From: CFX2 sp014338005
GTDB lineage: Bacteria > Chloroflexota > Anaerolineae > Aggregatilineales > Phototrophicaceae
Direction of reading: 5' to 3'
Assembly: GCA_030263555.1 (NCBI GenBank)
Contig: SZPE01000010.1
Coordinates: 11,464-75,463, forward strand
DNA: 64,000 nt
The notes beneath the pieces are model-generated. The model made no database searches. It had not been told where the DNA came from and saw nothing but the letters and a program-made list of their open reading frames with translations. A program made the translations under genes and the position numbers. Within the stretch, counting starts at the first letter, position 1. Each line of letters begins with the position of its first letter. Positions 42,790 through 50,092 of the stretch are shown here, piece after piece.

Positions 42790-43170
42790 GGGCTGTCGAA
42801 ACTGTCGAAAACTTTGTAATGCGCTTTCGTAATGTGGGATTCTTTTCCCAAACCTGTGGCGTCAGGGGCTTAAATAACACAACTTTATCCCAGGCCAATT
42901 GTTAAATGCGGGATAGGTGGGATAAAAGTTTTCGACAGGCGGCCTGTAGATAACCGGGGTGGTTTTCGACAGTTTCGACAGAAACCGACCGTTTTAGGAT
43001 TCAAATACTGTCCAAACCTGCTTACAACACAAGGGGTTATCTACAGACACGATTCTACTTATCTACAGGTTTTCGACAATTTGGGTAATGTTTTCGACAG
43101 GTTATCTACAGGCATCTTCTTATAATAAGCCTCTTACTTGGATTAAATGGGGATATATGGGCGTTTGAAG
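42790..43170. other. Putative chromosomal replication origin (oriC)
   Basis: This non-coding stretch next to dnaN is packed with 9-mers. TTATCTACA, one base from the E. coli DnaA box, occurs four times: 42945-42953 on the minus strand, and 43037-43045, 43059-43067 and 43102-43110 on the plus strand. TTTTCGACA occurs at 42803-42811 on the minus strand, and at 42929-42937, 42963-42971, 43070-43078 and 43091-43099 on the plus strand. GTTTCGACA abuts two of these, so TTTTCGACAGTTTCGACA at 42963-42980 is repeated as its exact inverse at 42794-42811. An AT-rich stretch (about 43111-43160, with TTATAATAAG and GGATATATGG) could be the unwinding element. dnaA is not in the window. The whole 628-bp gap (42655-43282) has no gene. 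Confidence 0.78.
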
Positions 43171-43194
43171 CGGTTGGGATAACCCGGCGGCGGC

Positions 43195-43224
43195 TTTTTA
43201 TCCCAGGCCGGTTTGGGATAAAAA
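43195..43224. other. Perfect hairpin at the dnaN-proximal edge of the origin
   Basis: An 11-bp stem TTTTTATCCCA/TGGGATAAAAA with an 8-base loop. TGGGATAA-type words recur through the origin (for example near 42918-42925 and 43174-43181). It may be an origin element or a second, bidirectional terminator. Confidence 0.55.
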
Positions 43225-43254
43225 ACGCCCCTCGGCAGTATGGCGCGAGGGGCG
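43220..43254 (-). terminator. Rho-independent terminator of dnaN
   Basis: A 9-bp stem CGCCCCTCG/CGAGGGGCG (43226-43234 with 43246-43254). Read on the minus strand it is followed at once by TTTTTT (43225-43220). It would stop dnaN transcription before it enters the origin. Confidence 0.85.
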
Positions 43255-43282
43255 CAGAGCGTGTACGGACGAAGTGGGCGCG

Positions 43283-44416
43283 TCAGCGGTTGAGGCTCAT
43301 CGGCATCACCACGCAGATGAAGTCGTCCTTGCCGTCAGGCCGGATGACGCCGGCATGGGCGGGGCCGTTGCTCTCGAACACCACGCGCTCGTCGGGGATG
43401 ACGTTGAGCGCCTCGATCAGGTATTTGATATTGAAAGAAATGTTGAGCGGCTCGCCCTCGACGGTGGCATCCAGCACGCCCTCGTTATCGCCGCGTTCGG
43501 CGCTGATGCCCGCCACCGTCACGATACCTGGTTCGCCGGGGCCGGCTGCCGGTTTGACATAAATTTTGGCGCTGTAGGCCGAGTCGCGGGCGAAAATTTC
43601 GGCGCGTTTGCAGGCCGCCAGCAGGTCGGTGGTATACATTACGGTAGAGGTCTGGTAGCTGCGCGGGATGATGGCGCTGAAGTCCGGGAATTTGCCTTCC
43701 AGGGTTTGTGCGGCCACATCGGTATGTTTCATGTGGAACAGTACGACGTTGCGCTCGTCCGGCAGGCTGATGGTCACGATGTCGTCCTCATCGCCGATGA
43801 TGCGGGCGATTTCGCTCAAAGCGCGGGCAGGGATGACCATATCTACCTGCTGAGGGAAATGCTGTTCGATTTCGGTCGTCCGCACCGCCAGCCGGTAGCC
43901 GTCCGCCGCCGCCATCGTCATCACGCTGCCGTCGAACTGGGTATAAACGCCGGTTAAAATCGGGCGGTTATCGTCTTTGGCCGCCGCGAACACAGACTGG
44001 TTAATCAGCTCCTTGAGCAGTTTGCCCGGCAGCACCACGTCTTCCCTGCCGCCCTGGGGGATCATGGGGAACTCGCTGGCATCTATGCCCTTGATGTTGG
44101 AGGTGGTAGCTCCACACTGGATTTTGACCGTCTGGGTGGATGAGTCGAGAGTCATATCCACCCGATCCTGCGAGAGGTTGTTAACCAAATCGGCCAGCGT
44201 TTTAGCGGGCAGCGTGATCGCGCCTTCGCGTTCGACCTTGGCGCCGATCCAGGTGGTGATGCTCATTTCCAGGTTGGTAGCCGCCAGCTTCAGGCGGGCA
44301 TCTTCCGTCGCCAACAGGACGTTACCCAACACCGGCAGTGTGGGCCGGCTTTCGACCGCCCGGCTGACGATGCTCAATCCTCTCGCTAATTTATCTTGAA
44401 GGACGCTCAGGCGCAT
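43283..44416 (-). CDS. dnaN: DNA polymerase III beta subunit (sliding clamp)
   Basis: The clamp that tethers DNA polymerase III to its template. The 377-residue product has the three-domain clamp pattern. It starts MRLSVLQDKLARGLSIVSRA and has RPTLPVLGNVLLATEDARL. AADGYRLAVRTTEI lies mid-protein, and it ends in the family tail FICVVMPMSL. The start at 44416 fits the family better than the upstream start at 44449, with GGGAG as ribosome binding site. The gene is transcribed towards the putative origin, not away from it, and is separated from it by a strong terminator. dnaA is not adjacent. Confidence 0.96.
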   Translation of the reverse strand: MRLSVLQDKLARGLSIVSRAVESRPTLPVLGNVLLATEDARLKLAATNLEMSITTWIGAKVEREGAITLPAKTLADLVNNLSQDRVDMTLDSSTQTVKIQCGATTSNIKGIDASEFPMIPQGGREDVVLPGKLLKELINQSVFAAAKDDNRPILTGVYTQFDGSVMTMAAADGYRLAVRTTEIEQHFPQQVDMVIPARALSEIARIIGDEDDIVTISLPDERNVVLFHMKHTDVAAQTLEGKFPDFSAIIPRSYQTSTVMYTTDLLAACKRAEIFARDSAYSAKIYVKPAAGPGEPGIVTVAGISAERGDNEGVLDATVEGEPLNISFNIKYLIEALNVIPDERVVFESNGPAHAGVIRPDGKDDFICVVMPMSLNR

Positions 44417-44452
44417 CTCACATGCTCCCCCGGTAGTGACCCAACTCAATTT

Positions 44453-44472
44453 CCTGATGAGTATACATCAGG
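44453..44472 (-). promoter_or_regulatory. dnaN promoter with dyad centred on its -10 box
   Basis: CCTGATG (44453-44459) and CATCAGG (44466-44472) flank exactly the six bases that read TATACT on the minus strand, a good -10 box 44 bp before dnaN. A repressor bound to this 20-bp dyad would cover the -10 box. Confidence 0.5.
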
Positions 44473-44510
44473 CCGGGCAATTTGAGTAGCGGCGGAATGG
44501 AACGCCTGTT

Positions 44511-45302
44511 TTAGCCCCTACGCAGTTTTTGCAGCACGATCATGGCCTGCTGGTACTCGGCTTCCAGTTCGGCGGCCATCTCGCGCAGCAGGTCGCGACC
44601 TCGCTGCCGCGCCAGTTTATCCTCGGTTTTCAGGCGCATTAGGTCGCTGTGAACCAGCCGCGCGCGCTCCGCCTGCATATTTTCGATGCGCCGCGCCAGG
44701 TCATCGTGGGTCAACCGCAGCCGGCGCAGGCGCAGGGCGGCTGCCGGCTCGTCCGGGTTGACGCCTTCCGGCTGTTCGGCCAGCAGCTGCAAGGTGTCCA
44801 GGTCGCGCCCGGCGTAGGCCTCGTTAATCAGCATCATCAGTTTGTTGCGGTAGTCACGGTCGGCGGGGCCGGTCGCCAGGTCAGGATGGTAGCGCCGCGC
44901 CAGCGCGCGGTACAGGCGTTTGAGGCGCGTTTCTGGGTCGCCCGGCAGGGCAGACTCGCGCGGGCGGTCGCCGGATGGAGGCGGCGGTTCGATGGGGCGC
45001 GGGTCTTCCCATACGCGGCGGTACTGGTCGGCCACCGGCGTAAAACCGAGCGGGCGCGCCGGTTCATCTTCCGGCGGTAGGTTGGCGATGCGTTCCAGGT
45101 AGCGGCGGCGTTCCAGGTCTTCGATGGCGGCGCGGGCAGCCTCCAGTTTGGCGTGGGCGGGCGTCACCAGCCGGTCGTACCGCGCGGCGAACTCGTCCAG
45201 TTCGCGCTCGATCTGGTTCAGTTCGGTTTCCAGGCGCGCGGCCTCGCCTTCCAGGCGGGTGACGGCAGCCTGCAAGTCGGCTATCTGTTGGTGAATGTCC
45301 AT
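44511..45302 (-). CDS. Coiled-coil protein with internal J domain
   Basis: A 263-residue protein. Residues about 1-70 form a long coiled coil (IADLQAAVTRLEGEAARLETE on, split in writing at RLEG). A J-like domain follows (about 120-170, TRLKRLYRALARRYHPDLA) with an intact HPD. A second helical coiled-coil segment (about 195-263) ends the protein. The J domain lies between the two coils, which is not the DnaJ, CbpA or HscB layout. It probably recruits DnaK to a specific partner. It sits just upstream of dnaN on the same strand, but a promoter lies between, so co-transcription is uncertain. Confidence 0.75.
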   Translation of the reverse strand: MDIHQQIADLQAAVTRLEGEAARLETELNQIERELDEFAARYDRLVTPAHAKLEAARAAIEDLERRRYLERIANLPPEDEPARPLGFTPVADQYRRVWEDPRPIEPPPPSGDRPRESALPGDPETRLKRLYRALARRYHPDLATGPADRDYRNKLMMLINEAYAGRDLDTLQLLAEQPEGVNPDEPAAALRLRRLRLTHDDLARRIENMQAERARLVHSDLMRLKTEDKLARQRGRDLLREMAAELEAEYQQAMIVLQKLRRG

Positions 45303-45364
45303 GCTTCCAGCATAGCAGAACAGCCTGCCGCGTGCATACCCTCGCCGCCGGGGGATTAACGCAC

Positions 45365-45409
45365 AAAAACCCGCGCCTCAGCCCTCAGGCATGTGGCGCG
45401 AGGGGTTTT
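45365..45409. other. Imperfect hairpin between divergent genes
   Basis: AAAACCCGCGCC and GGCGCGAGGGGTTTT can pair (5-bp core plus CCC/GGG and AAAA/TTTT, with a bulge). It has the look of a bidirectional terminator. It lies between two divergent genes, where a terminator is not expected, and may mark a lost gene. Confidence 0.3.
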
Positions 45410-45468
45410 CCCTTCTTTTGCTGCGTACAGTACAATAGAAATCATCGTCTGTTCGAGGGAATAATGCT

Positions 45469-46347
45469 ATGCGCGGCGAGTATCTTCCGGTCGAAATCAC
45501 GAAAATAAACCCGCAAGAGCCGGTATTTTTTTACGCGCACCCCAACGGTCAGATTTCGGTTGGCGATGCCGCTGCATGGCTCAAAAACTTGCCGGATGAA
45601 TCTGTTGATTTGATTTTTGCCGACCCCCCGTACAACATTAAAAAAGCTGAGTGGGATACTTTTGAATCTCAACAGGAATACATTGAGTGGTCGTTATTAT
45701 GGATTGAACAGGCGGCCCGGATTCTCAAACCGAGCGGCACGCTGTATATTTGTGGATTTTTGGAGATTTTAGCCGATCTGAAGTTTCCAGCCTCGCGTTT
45801 TTTTGCCGGCTGCCGGTGGCTGGTCTGGCACTATAAAAATAAAGCCAACCTGGGCAGCGATTGGGGACGATCTCACGAGAGCATCCTGCATTTTCGCAAA
45901 AGCAGTACCTTTACGTTTAATATAGACGACATTCGTATTCCCTATGGCCGCCATACCCTCAAATACCCTGAACATCCCCAGGCCGTAACCAGCCAGTATG
46001 GAAACGGCAAAAATGGAAACCGCCGCTGGCATCCACACCCCAGAGGCGCAAAACCGCGTGACGTGATCGAAATCCCAACCACCTGCAACGGGATGAACGA
46101 AAAAACGCCGCACCCGACCCAAAAACCGGAAGAACTGGTGAGGAAATTCATCCTTGCCTCTTCTAATCCGGGCGACGTTGTTGTTGACCCTTTTCTTGGC
46201 TCTGGTACGACCGCTGTAGCAGCCGAACAGCTAAAACGCAAATGGCGCGGCTGCGATATTTCGCCGGAATACTGCCGGTGGGCAGCGCAGCGGATCGAAC
46301 AGGTGCAGGAGAAGCCGGTAACGGCCTGGCTTGATTTTGATCTGTAA
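45469..46347 (+). CDS. DNA methyltransferase (N6-adenine or N4-cytosine, beta-like order)
   Basis: A 292-residue site-specific methyltransferase. The catalytic motif IV is FADPPYNIKKAEW (about residues 49-61). The AdoMet motif I is VDPFLGSGTTAVAAEQLKRKW near the C-terminus (split after TTAV), preceded by HPTQKPEELVRKFI. Catalytic motif before AdoMet motif is the beta-type order. Base composition is clearly more AT-rich than in neighbouring genes, which points to transfer. It is followed after 26 bp by a frameshifted gene that looks like its cognate restriction enzyme. The recognition sequence cannot be read from the protein. Confidence 0.92.
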   Translation: MRGEYLPVEITKINPQEPVFFYAHPNGQISVGDAAAWLKNLPDESVDLIFADPPYNIKKAEWDTFESQQEYIEWSLLWIEQAARILKPSGTLYICGFLEILADLKFPASRFFAGCRWLVWHYKNKANLGSDWGRSHESILHFRKSSTFTFNIDDIRIPYGRHTLKYPEHPQAVTSQYGNGKNGNRRWHPHPRGAKPRDVIEIPTTCNGMNEKTPHPTQKPEELVRKFILASSNPGDVVVDPFLGSGTTAVAAEQLKRKWRGCDISPEYCRWAAQRIEQVQEKPVTAWLDFDL

Positions 46348-46373
46348 AACACCCTGCGTCGGAGATCAATTCG

Positions 46374-47320
46374 TTGACGATCAATGATCTCTTGCGGCTG
46401 CAAGCCAGAGTCCAGGATAAAGACGCTTTCAAGAATCTGGACGATTTTGGAGACATTGGCGCTGCTTTCCTGGACTTTATCGCCGTGTCACGGCTTCGAC
46501 GGGTTATCTCGCCCTCCCATCCCTATTACATCTTTTATCAATACGAACAAGGTCTGATTACACGCCCGGTAAATACGACTTTGTTCATTGAAGATAAAAA
46601 TTGTTCGACAGCATGTTTGTCCGTTTTATGACTTTTTTGACGGAAATTCGGACGCACAAAGAGAAAACCGCAGACCAGGCCGGCGCGCAGGAATATTTGC
46701 AGAAGCGCGAGCTAAACCGCATCGTCTACACCATCCAGCAGTCTATCGGCTGCATCGGCGATGCTTTTATGCTCTCAAACCAGGCGAGGAAGCGCATTGG
46801 GCAGCTTTTTGAGACATTCATCAAACTGATTGTTCGGGAAGTGGGGTTAACTGCCGAGTCCCGTACCGTGAGGATACCCATCCCTGGTTTTCCGGGATAT
46901 GAAATGCCCTATGAACTGGATGTGGTGTTCTCTCAAAATCAGGCTGTAACCACTTCTGGAAAACCCTATATTCATCCCGGCGAGATCGTCGGCTCGATCA
47001 AAACCACCAGTAAGGACAGGATAGACAAAATATTCCTGGACAAGCATTTATTGTCCAAATTATTGCAGCGTGATATTCCGGTCGTGGCGATTTTTCTGCA
47101 TGATGTCCGGCGGGCGAAAAGCGGGAACAGTATTTTTGGAATTAACTCCACTTTTAAGTCCAATCACTTTTTAGGTTACACAGCTGCGCTCCAAAAATTG
47201 GACGGGTTTTATTACGTTGTTCCCCGACCGGAAATGCTAAGCAGCCAACGCCTGCGCGAACAAATCGGGGATTTTCAGCAGCTTTTGACCGGCGATCTGT
47301 GGACACTGCTGAACTATTAG
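46374..47320 (+). pseudogene. Putative type II restriction endonuclease, frameshifted
   Basis: Two overlapping frames make one protein of about 315 residues if a single A is added to the A5 run at 46596-46600. The first (TTG start 46374, GGAGA 8 nt upstream) ends LFIEDK. The second continues LFDSMFVRFMTFLTEIR to the stop at 47320. Candidate nuclease residues are the Asp of YELDVVF and the Lys of VGSIKTTSKDR, a variant of PD-(D/E)xK. Position behind the methyltransferase and shared low GC support a restriction role. The frameshift could be a sequencing error in the homopolymer, phase variation or true decay. The 239-residue second part is also open alone from 46601. Confidence 0.65.
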
Positions 47321-47344
47321 TGCCGGTTCGCTTCTGGACTTTTC

Positions 47345-47475
47345 TGACCCCACCCCCAAACCTCCTCGCGCTCAGGGGACGTGCATCCCCATTCGGGTCG
47401 CCGAATTCAGGGCGGGGGCTTAATGCCGTCGGCAGCCAAGTCGCCCCCGAATTCGGGGGAGATTTAGAGGGGGTG
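47345..47475 (+). repeat. Dispersed GC-rich intergenic repeat, copy B
   Basis: It begins ACCCCACCCCCAAACC, has the core CCCCATTCGGGTCGCC at 47387-47402, and ends with an inverted C/G-rich arm around GAGATTTAGAGGGGGTG (47459-47475). It shares the left module almost base for base with copy A on the opposite strand. The terminal arms are roughly inverted, as in MITE-like elements. No gene is seen in this 281-bp gap except the promoter at its right end. Confidence 0.75.
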
Positions 47476-47538
47476 TGATCTCCATCACGGCTGTGTTGGT
47501 TGACCCGAATGCTTTTGAAGCGATTACCCGGGGGCGGC

Positions 47539-47567
47539 TTGTCCTGCGGCTTGCGTAATGTTATGCT
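47539..47567 (+). promoter_or_regulatory. Promoter of the kinase-response regulator fusion gene
   Basis: TTGTCC (47539-47544), a 17-bp spacer, then TATGCT (47562-47567), about 35 bp before the ATG at 47602. Confidence 0.5.
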
Positions 47568-47601
47568 ACAAGTCGTGGATTAAACTCCTGGATAACCGGC
47601 A

Positions 47602-49143
47602 ATGATCGGACGCAAATTACGCAACCGCTACCAGATTCAAGAACATCTCGGCGATGGTTCAACCGCCACCGTGTATAAAGCGGTGGATACCCGCCTGGGG
47701 CGGCAGGTCGCGCTTAAGGTGCTGCTGCCCCACGTGCGTGAGGCCACCCGCAAACGCTTTTTCCAGGAAGCCAGCGCGGCGGCGCAGTTGAACCATCCCA
47801 ATATCATGGCGATTTACGACATCGCCGAGGAAGATGATCTCAACTTCCTGGTGGTTGAGTATGTCGAGGGTTTTCCGCTGTCGCATTATGTCCCCACTTC
47901 GGCGGAAGTGGTCGTGCAGTTGGGGGCGCAGATCGCCCTGGCGCTGCAATACGCTCACAGCCGTTCGGTCATCCACCGGGACATCAAACCGGCCAATATC
48001 AAAGTGACGCACGATGGGCAGATCAAAATTATGGATTTGGGGCTGGCGCTGCCGAAGGAAGCCACCCGCGTGACGGCGGACGGCATGGTGATCGGCACGC
48101 CGGCGTATCTGTCGCCGGAGCAGGCACAGGGTTTGACTCTGGATAACCGCACCGACATTTACTCCCTGGGGGTGGTGCTGTACGAAATGGCGACCGGCCA
48201 CCTGCCCTTCGACGCCGACGAAATCCCGGCCCTGCTTTTACAGCAGGTCAAACAACCGCCGCCGCCGCCGCGCCTGATCGCGCCGGATATGCCGGTAGAA
48301 CTGGAGCGCGTCATCCTCAAGGCGCTGGAGAAAAATCCCGTCCGCCGCTTCCAGAGCTGCGAGGCGCTGGCAAACGCGCTCAAAGCCGCCGTGCCGACCG
48401 CCCCGACGGAGGAAGCCGTCGCGCCGCCCACGCCGGATACCGCTACCCACATCCGCCCTACCGAGTCCGGCCAGGCGCTGCTCCAGCGGCGCAAGCCGGC
48501 CATTCGCGTCCTGCTGGCGGACGACCACACCATTTTACGGCGCACGCTGGCTTCGTTTCTGGAATCGCACGATGAATATGTAGTGGTGGGCGAAGCGCCG
48601 GAAGGCGAAACCGCGCTTAAACAAACGCTGGCGATGCTGCCGGACGTGCTGCTGCTTGACCTGAACATGCCCGGCAAGGGCGGGCTGGACATCCTGCCTT
48701 CCGTCCGCGCCGAAGCCCCCAACGTCAAAGTGCTGGTGCTGACCGGACGCGAGGAGGAGTGGTACATCATGCGGGCGCTGCGCGCCGGGGCGCATGGTTA
48801 CATCCTCAAATCCGCCGACGAAAACGAACTGCTCGACAGCATTCAAAAGGTCACGCAGGGGCAGCTTGTTCTGGGACAGGGTGTGGCGGAACGCATCGTC
48901 GGCGGGCTGATCGGCGGTGGTACCGAATCCAAAATCAGTGAGCAGGAGCGGCAGGTTTTGTTGCAGGTGGCCGCCGGGCTGGAAAACGCCGACATCGCCC
49001 GTGTGTTACAGCTTCCGCTGCCGACGGTGATTGAGTCGCTGGCGCAGGCCATGAACAAACTGGGCGCCAAAGACCGCAACGCTGCCGCGCTTCATGCGCT
49101 GCGCGAGGGGTTCATCAGCCTGGAAGAACTGCACGACCTGTAG
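47602..49143 (+). CDS. Serine/threonine kinase - receiver - LuxR-type HTH fusion
   Basis: The 513-residue protein joins three signalling modules. Residues 1-265 are a Hanks-type kinase: G-loop LGDGSTATV, Lys39, HRDIKPANI (125-133), DLG (145-147) in place of DFG, and SPE (171-173) in place of APE. After a Pro-rich linker, residues 301-420 are a receiver domain with acidic pair DD at 307-308 and phospho-acceptor Asp353 in LLDLNMPGKGG. Residues 443-505 form a LuxR/NarL-type helix-turn-helix (ISEQERQVLLQVAAGLENAD and on). There is no membrane helix. A kinase attached to its own DNA-binding response regulator is unusual. A repeat and a promoter lie upstream. Confidence 0.9.
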   Translation: MIGRKLRNRYQIQEHLGDGSTATVYKAVDTRLGRQVALKVLLPHVREATRKRFFQEASAAAQLNHPNIMAIYDIAEEDDLNFLVVEYVEGFPLSHYVPTSAEVVVQLGAQIALALQYAHSRSVIHRDIKPANIKVTHDGQIKIMDLGLALPKEATRVTADGMVIGTPAYLSPEQAQGLTLDNRTDIYSLGVVLYEMATGHLPFDADEIPALLLQQVKQPPPPPRLIAPDMPVELERVILKALEKNPVRRFQSCEALANALKAAVPTAPTEEAVAPPTPDTATHIRPTESGQALLQRRKPAIRVLLADDHTILRRTLASFLESHDEYVVVGEAPEGETALKQTLAMLPDVLLLDLNMPGKGGLDILPSVRAEAPNVKVLVLTGREEEWYIMRALRAGAHGYILKSADENELLDSIQKVTQGQLVLGQGVAERIVGGLIGGGTESKISEQERQVLLQVAAGLENADIARVLQLPLPTVIESLAQAMNKLGAKDRNAAALHALREGFISLEELHDL

Positions 49144-49158
49144 ACGGCGCTTTTGTTC

Positions 49159-49323
49159 ATGATCCCCGCAAATCAACCGCCTGCCCCGGAAAACACGGGG
49201 CCGGTTTTGATTCCCCCGCGCCACATTCGCGCAAAGATCGGCCTTTCGATGGATGTCAGAACTCGTTTCGTGATCTATGGTGTTATCCAGGCCGCGCAAA
49301 ACAATACACCGCTGGCACAGTAG
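49159..49323 (+). CDS. Possible small protein or LuxR-like remnant
   Basis: A 54-residue frame 15 bp after the kinase fusion gene. It begins MIPANQPPAPENTGPVLIPP and continues with RHIRAKIGLSMDVRTRFVI. The second part loosely recalls the recognition helix and tail of a LuxR helix-turn-helix (His-Ile-Arg, Lys-Ile-Gly, Arg-Thr). No Shine-Dalgarno sequence is present. It may be a degenerate duplicate of the preceding gene's end, or chance. Confidence 0.25.
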   Translation: MIPANQPPAPENTGPVLIPPRHIRAKIGLSMDVRTRFVIYGVIQAAQNNTPLAQ

Positions 49324-49325
49324 GG

Positions 49326-49359
49326 GCAAACAAACGGGCGGGTTGTAAGTCCCGCCCGT
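49326..49359 (-). terminator. Terminator of the cyanophycinase-peroxiredoxin pair
   Basis: A 9-bp perfect stem ACGGGCGGG/CCCGCCCGT (49334-49342 with 49351-49359). On the minus strand it is followed by TTTGTTTG, 32 bp after the stop at 49391. Confidence 0.65.
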
Positions 49360-49390
49360 CCCATCATTATTCGATCACCGCGCCATCACC

Positions 49391-50092
49391 TTAAATCGCC
49401 ACGTCCAGGCGGCGGCCCTTGCGGACGTGATACACCTGTCCCCAACCGCTCACCCGCATCTGGCCGTTTTCGACGATCAGGAAGGTGTTTTCGTCAATCG
49501 CCCAGCCTTCGGCGACCGCGCCGGTATCTACCGCGTGCAGTAAGCGGGAGAGTGTCCCCCACTGGCTGGCATGGACATCCACACTGAAGGATACCACGCC
49601 CAGTCCTGGCCGCACTTCGAGTTCGTCCAAGCCCTCGCCCGCGCCCTGATAGAGCATCTGGGTCAGGCGGTCGGCGCGCCGCACCTGCCAGCCGCCCACG
49701 ATGGCCTGCCGGGGTAAAACCGCCGCGCCTGCCGACGTGCCGCCCAGCGGGATGCGGCTTTCGCGCGCGTAATCCAGCCAGGACATGTCGGCGCACAATG
49801 CTTCTTGGTAGAGCGGCGTCGGCCCGCCGGCGATGAAAATGCCGGAGGGCTGAACGGCCCGCAGCACCGCCGCGTCCACAGGGGACGCCGCCGATACGCC
49901 GATGGCATGAAAGGTCTGCTCGTCCAGTTGGAAGGTGGCGTGGGTTTCTGGCAGTTCATCCTCGCTGCCTGCCAGATACAGAAAAACAACCGGGCGGGCG
50001 GCGTCTGGCCGCGCCGCCTGCACAAAAGCCTGGAACGTGCCGGGGCGCGCGCCCCCGCCATGAAGATAAACGGGAAACGAGTTTTCCGTCAT
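49391..50092 (-). CDS. Peptidase S51 / cyanophycinase-like protein
   Basis: A 233-residue Ser hydrolase of the S51 family. The nucleophile lies in LGGTSAGAAVLPRQ, and the earlier block is IFIAGGPTPLYQEAL. The family includes dipeptidase E and cyanophycinase, which split Asp-Arg or Asp-X bonds. The His in VDVHASQWGTLSRLL is part of the usual active site region. Length suits an intracellular form, and no signal peptide is seen. No cyanophycin synthetase is visible here. It overlaps the peroxiredoxin gene by four bases (ATGA), so the two are translated together. Confidence 0.82.
   Translation of the reverse strand: MTENSFPVYLHGGGARPGTFQAFVQAARPDAARPVVFLYLAGSEDELPETHATFQLDEQTFHAIGVSAASPVDAAVLRAVQPSGIFIAGGPTPLYQEALCADMSWLDYARESRIPLGGTSAGAAVLPRQAIVGGWQVRRADRLTQMLYQGAGEGLDELEVRPGLGVVSFSVDVHASQWGTLSRLLHAVDTGAVAEGWAIDENTFLIVENGQMRVSGWGQVYHVRKGRRLDVAI

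Noticed and set aside
46588..46812. Third frame across the nuclease gene (MKIKIVRQH start)
   Set aside because: It would need removal of an A rather than addition, and it soon turns into Arg-rich shadow sequence, so the addition model joining the frames at 46374 and 46601 is preferred.
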